64,000 nucleotides of DNA, taken from contig OX463814.1 of assembly GCA_949825045.1 (NCBI GenBank), forward strand, positions 36,970,383 to 37,034,382, in the 5' to 3' direction. This document shows positions 52,501 to 58,500 of the stretch, one piece after another. The number at the start of each line of letters is the position of its first letter. The first letter of the stretch is position 1. The DNA comes from Argyresthia goedartella. Taxonomy: Eukaryota > Arthropoda > Insecta > Lepidoptera > Argyresthiidae. The notes below the pieces were generated by a model that was not told where the DNA came from, ran no database searches, and saw only the letters and a list, made by a program, of their open reading frames with translations. Both the position numbers and the translations under genes were made by a program.

Positions 52501-55500
52501 TCAACGCACAACATAAACCGCTGGGCCTAGAAACATGAAACTTTGTACAAGGGTATAGCGTAGGGGTAGTAAGAACGTATTTGGCAAAATGTATTCTCTA
52601 AAAGGGGAAATTGGGTTACCGTTTGTTTGAAATCAAAGACCACATAACTTATGAAGCTGAAATTTTGCAGGTAGGTAGTTCATAGATATTAGACGTCAAT
52701 TAAGCAAGTGATTTTTTAGTGATTCGCACACTAAAGGTGTCAAATGGGAGTTAAAATGTTCTCAGAATCTCTATTTCTGTTGCCGCTACAGTAAGAAATA
52801 ATGTGCTACACGAGATTTTATAAATGAATAAGTCCGAATACCGTTAGTTGGCATCGCCATTTGGAACCTCATGCCATGGTAATACAATTCGAAACATGTA
52901 CGTTCATGGGCCGTTAGAGGATAAAGAGGGTCCCATACAATGGACGTGTTTTAACACCAGCTGCGTTATAACAAACTATATGTATAACATTGTATAATAA
53001 CCACAACGTAGGGCATAGGAACAGTTACTATCACGCATAGGTACACAAAACACACACATATACACCCTCAATTAAGCACACACATACAACACACACAAAC
53101 ACAACATTATTATTTTAACATGATTCAAATATGATCGTAGATTTCGCGGCTCATGACATGGTTGTGGTGGCGCAATTGGTTTGATATCGGTTTCGCAATC
53201 TTAGGGTGCTGGGTTCGAATCCACGATCGGACATAAAATTAACCTCTTTTTGTTTTAGTTTTAGTATTTTTAGTGGTTAAGTTTTCTTGTACGATGGAAC
53301 GGTAGCCTTCGACACCGACCCGAACAACCGATTATAAAATTTCCTTCCGCTAAAGGGGGATTAACTTTGTATGGACATACATAACTAATTGACCTATGCA
53401 CTGCTATTTGGCAGATAGCTGGTGTTAGATGTGGGACGTCAGTTCAGTAAAGTTTGTATCAAAATTTGTCCCCACAAGCGGGAAAAGAGGAGGTTAGCAA
53501 TTGTGAGATTGTATGAATGAAAATAAAATGAGAAGCTAGTCGCCCTAAGAGTCGATTCATTTGACAGATAGTAAGTTGAATAATGCAGGCGATCAGCTCA
53601 GTCAGAGATTTTCAACATCTACTGTGACGAAACAAACATTTAGTTTATTTCTCAGTAGGTAGAAATATATATTTTTTTAAAAATCTCCAAAATGTGGATA
53701 AACTTTAAGAGCTATGAAATAAGTTGTGAATCGTAAATTTAAAATGAATATGGTTTAACTTCACCGTTGCTTTCAGTGGATGTCGAATTATGACCATTTT
53801 ATACATTTGTGATGTTGTTTTGAAGTGTCGCATTTGACATGGCTCATTCAATCGAAACTCATACGTAAGGGTGTTTAGTTACGGTATAGTTTGGTGGGTC
53901 AAACAGATGCGTAGTTAGTTCAATGATGGAGGTACAGATGGCGGTCGATCGCCTTTAGATTCCAGATGGTTTGACTCAAAGTAGAACTTTATTCACTATA
54001 ATTGCAATAAGATGTTTTATATAGAAAACAAATGGGTATTATTTTATTTAGATTATTTTATGATGTTATAAAGTATATTTCTGGTTGAACTTTGTGATCT
54101 AAAATATAAAGTGTGTTTACGGTGTGGACCAGTGAACAATCAGAGCACTGAGTTTCGAAAGGAAATGAAACGAACCAATGAGAATGACTCGCAGAGTTTT
54201 ACATGGTGTTTTGGCGAGCACGCCTGGGGAGGACGTTTTGGTGGGAATAGAGGATATAAAAGGGATGGGTCGAGATGAGAGGGGGCTTTTTGTTGCTGGT
54301 CGTCGAGTGAAGTGTGAGTTAAGACTCAGTGGGGGAGCCATTCAGTCTCCGCGTCAAACTACTGTGAAGCACGTCTTTCTGGAATTATATACAGTTCGAT
54401 TCGCCGTTTTACGCGTCTTGAACTGGGAGAGTTGTGATTGCGTGTTGCAGTGGATTTTCGTGAGTGTCTGAAGCGCCGAGATATACCTCGGTTCCTATTC
54501 TTTAAATCAACCTACCCCAAATTCCAAAACTATCCTTGGGTCGTTAGATAAGAACTTGTAGGTAATTGTTCTGAGTCTGAGTCTGGGCTTGGAGCGACCC
54601 TAATTTCCTTTTTCCTTCACCATAGGGTTCCTGGATTGGCTCTTAGGATATTCGCGGACTAATCCTCTCCTCATTCCTTTCGTGTAGCGAGTTTTGAAAT
54701 TCCCACACACACAGTCGTTAAACATACAAACACATTCAAATCAAACTCAACCATTTTCGAGTGGTGTCGATGATGGACGTGGTATAACACTAGGATTTTA
54801 GACTAGGCTAGACAGGAGTTTAGTTGCGGCTAAACCTAGGTTGTCGAGGTTATGTAGTTAGGGAGACAAACACGATTATTTAGGTTTATGTAACAAACAA
54901 GTATCTGAAATTCGTATGACTACAAATAATTACGTTATTTCCTTCTCACTCTTGAAATACCTAAATACTTATAAAACTATCTAACAAACTAAATATTTTT
55001 TTGATTGTGGCTGTTTTGATCTTTCTTTTCTTGACCGTATATCATGTTGGTTGGCCTACCTAACTTTACATTAAATGACAAACATATTCTAATTCCATAT
55101 AGCATGTAGATTGACGTGGTTACTTGGTCATTCACAAAACACACACATACAAATTTACTCAACAAGAAGCTGACATTACTATAAGAACACTCTTCTAGAT
55201 TCTACACGGCCTAAGGTTTATTAGCAGTCATTCTCCCCTTCTGAAACGCCTCCGATTCAGAAGGTCGATCATTCTTACTGCATTGGAATTCGAACGAACT
55301 TGTGCTTTCCATTTTCCAAAGGCTGTCACTGCTTTGAGTACTATCTGGTTCATACCTTTGTCGTAAGCACATAGTGCCTAGACTTCTTCTTACTCATGGA
55401 CTAGAGAACTACTCGCATACCCCGATTAAAAGATGGATTTGTACAATTCGGATTGATTTGACATTGTAGTACAGACCCTGGTCGCAGTATTCAGGGACGC

Positions 55501-58500
55501 TTATCGCCCCTGTTTAGAGTGAAGTTTACTTCGCTGTAGAATGCCTGTGGATGGCCTGAAATCCGATAGAATCAAACCTACACACAAGCTACATTAACAA
55601 TCTAGTGACCTAAGTAGTTACGCTGAATTTACATGTCTTAAAACTAATTTATATACAAAATATCTGGATGAACATCAACATGGTTACGGAATAAAACTTA
55701 AGAGACGGGTAGGTGCAAATAAAAATATCCCGTAACCGATCAACAAACATGTTGGACTGATGGATGAGAGATATCACAATATCAAATCATTTGATTGGCA
55801 GGGAAACTAACTCGAGAGGGATTTGAGTAGATTCAGGCGGTCTCTAGGTGCTGGTGTATTCAGTTGGCTAATTCCAGGTCTTCAGCAGTCTTAAAATAAT
55901 GCAGTCACGTAGATTTTGTATGGGAATGTGGGAGGAGGATGGCCCCAAAACAGGTGAAAGATAACGCCAAAAGCGTACTAATGAACACATAGTTAACCCT
56001 ATGTTTAATTGTAAATTGTGTTTACAATTTTGAGTGGTTGTAAGCATTATTTTATAAAATTTAAGCTTATTTTGCTTAGCTAAATCTAACTTCGTCTGTC
56101 TTGGGTCCGTAGAACTCGGTTGACCTCCACTGGGTTGGGCGGGGTTAAGGGGCCCGATCTTAGGGCCCGGGTCCCTTCTGGACGCGAGCTCTAGCACAAA
56201 CCCTCCTTTATAAACTCATGTAATCGAAATGTCTTTTAAATGGTTATTTACTTGGAATTTATTCTAATAAGCTCGGAATCGATGCTTATCAATAATTTAT
56301 GTCACTTATATTCATCACTGGCTGAGGAACCTCATGACGATATTGTTAACCAAAACCACTCTAAAAAGAACTTTATTTTATTACTATCACAACGTCTGCT
56401 GTCCTACCCATAGACGATCATCCACTACTTTGGCCAAATCATCTAAATAAGATAATCCAATCGTTGGTATTAGAATCTTTCCAATTGGAGAAATATTCCA
56501 ATAAAAATGCGTAAGGGTTAAATTCCGTCTGACATTAAATTAATGGTTAGCTGGTTATATCTTTAAATTTACTTTTCATAGAATCGCTCGGTTAACTCGT
56601 GGGGTTTATTCATTTTATATCGATTAACTCGAGGGGGGGTTGTTACACTACGCCCTCAAATTGGGATGAGGGGGCGGGGGAGGGTAGGGCGGTTACCCCC
56701 AGTTTCCGAACAAATGTAACAAGCGATTAATCGATCATTAATTCAAAATAGCGGCATGTGATTGGCTGAAATGCGTTTAACAAGAGTTTAACAAGTTGTC
56801 ACAGCTAATTTTCCTTTCAGAAACCGGATGTCAGTGTTGTATGAAACTCGAAAACTGTGGAGTTGCTTGTCAGGTATAGAGGAGACATCTAAATGAATAA
56901 TGAGGGCGCGACCAGGAGGTCTACCATGACCTTATAAGAAACTGCTCTTAATCCAGGCAGTTCAGTTAAAGTACTTAAACTGAACGACTTAATTTCGTAC
57001 CATGACCTCATAAAAGGTGAACGAGTCCTGAGCTGCTTATTTGATAAGGTGAATAGTTTATTGTCTCTGGCTAGTTAACTTACATCCATGTAAGAACGAG
57101 AAGGGAATATACAGGATTCCATAAGAAAGAACTACTCATCGCATTGTCTGGAGGACCGTTCCTAACCAACGTTTATTGTTTATACGGTATTTACCGGTTT
57201 TTTTTATTATAAGGATATCTTATATTATAATTTATTTTATTATTTACGAATGGTACTTTGAAAAAATGAAAGCTTAAAAGTAATACGCGCATATTACTAT
57301 TTAATGCAATTTGTGATAAAACTTACTAACTTATGCTTTGTTTTTTATTGATCGTTCAAATTATATTGAGTATTTTGAACGCAACTCATAACTGTCAAGT
57401 GGTTCATGTGTTTGTTTACAATATTTAACGATTTATTTTAGGAGGTAGTTTTGTGTGTTGATTTAATTACATATTATTAAGTAATATACATTCTTTCTCG
57501 TTCGCTACGCTACAAACAACAAGGCATACTCATTTAACAAACATAGCATTGGCCTCGCTGGATGGCGGGTCGAAACTGTAAAATAATATTTTACATATAA
57601 TTTCTAATTAAAATCTGACTCCGTGTAATTTTAAAATATGTCGTATGCTTAACATATAATTATTGATACTCCTTTTCATAAATTACATAGGTGTTTTAAA
57701 TTTATATTTGCTTGCAGTAATTTGGTTGAATTGCCTATACGACGACGCCCCCATCGTATATCATACGACCAATATGTGTTTTTTTAAATTCACACAGAGA
57801 CATAGTCTTGGGCTATAATAAGTCCACTCAGCCATCTGTACCCTAAGAATGTGGCAGAGAGTTGCCCAGCAATGTAACTAGATGGGTGATGGTGCATTTA
57901 AATATAGGAAAGGATGGTCATCGGTTATTTATCTAACTAATAATATAGACTCGAATGTTTGTGGTTGAGAGGATGGATGTTTGTTACTCTTTTGCGTGTA
58001 CTGCCTGATAGAATCAATTGAAATAGGCTATCTTCTCTGATGGGCGTATATCCGAAGCACTGGCACAGATTATGGAGTCTCCTTTGTCTGTGCGAGATTC
58101 AGTATGTACTCATTAGTTTTGTTGATCATATTTGATTTATTTTATCTAGTGTTTCACTTGTACAAAAGTGCATTATTTTTAACTACTTACTTTATTTGAG
58201 TTTGGAGTTTAAAATCAAAATAATTACATACACAAGTATACTCAATAGTTAAGTCAAAGTTAGATTTTTTATTCAAAATTACATGTATGATGATGTCTTT
58301 AAAAAGTGACAAAAAAAATCAGTGCTACAGTATTATAGTATCTGTGGTGCTTCTAAATTATGACTGTCTAAATATGTATGTATAGATATTTAAATACATG
58401 CATATTTATCTTATTACATTAAATCTTTATAAAACAAAAACATTGTAACTTAAAAAACAACAAAAACTAAACAACACAAAAAAAACACAATTTTAACATA

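Noticed and set aside
54250..54480. Host promoter and small gene (TATA-like motif with a 97-codon frame)
   Set aside because: The frame has no recognisable similarity and the TATA-to-initiator spacing is wrong. It could be an old solo LTR, but no partner was found.
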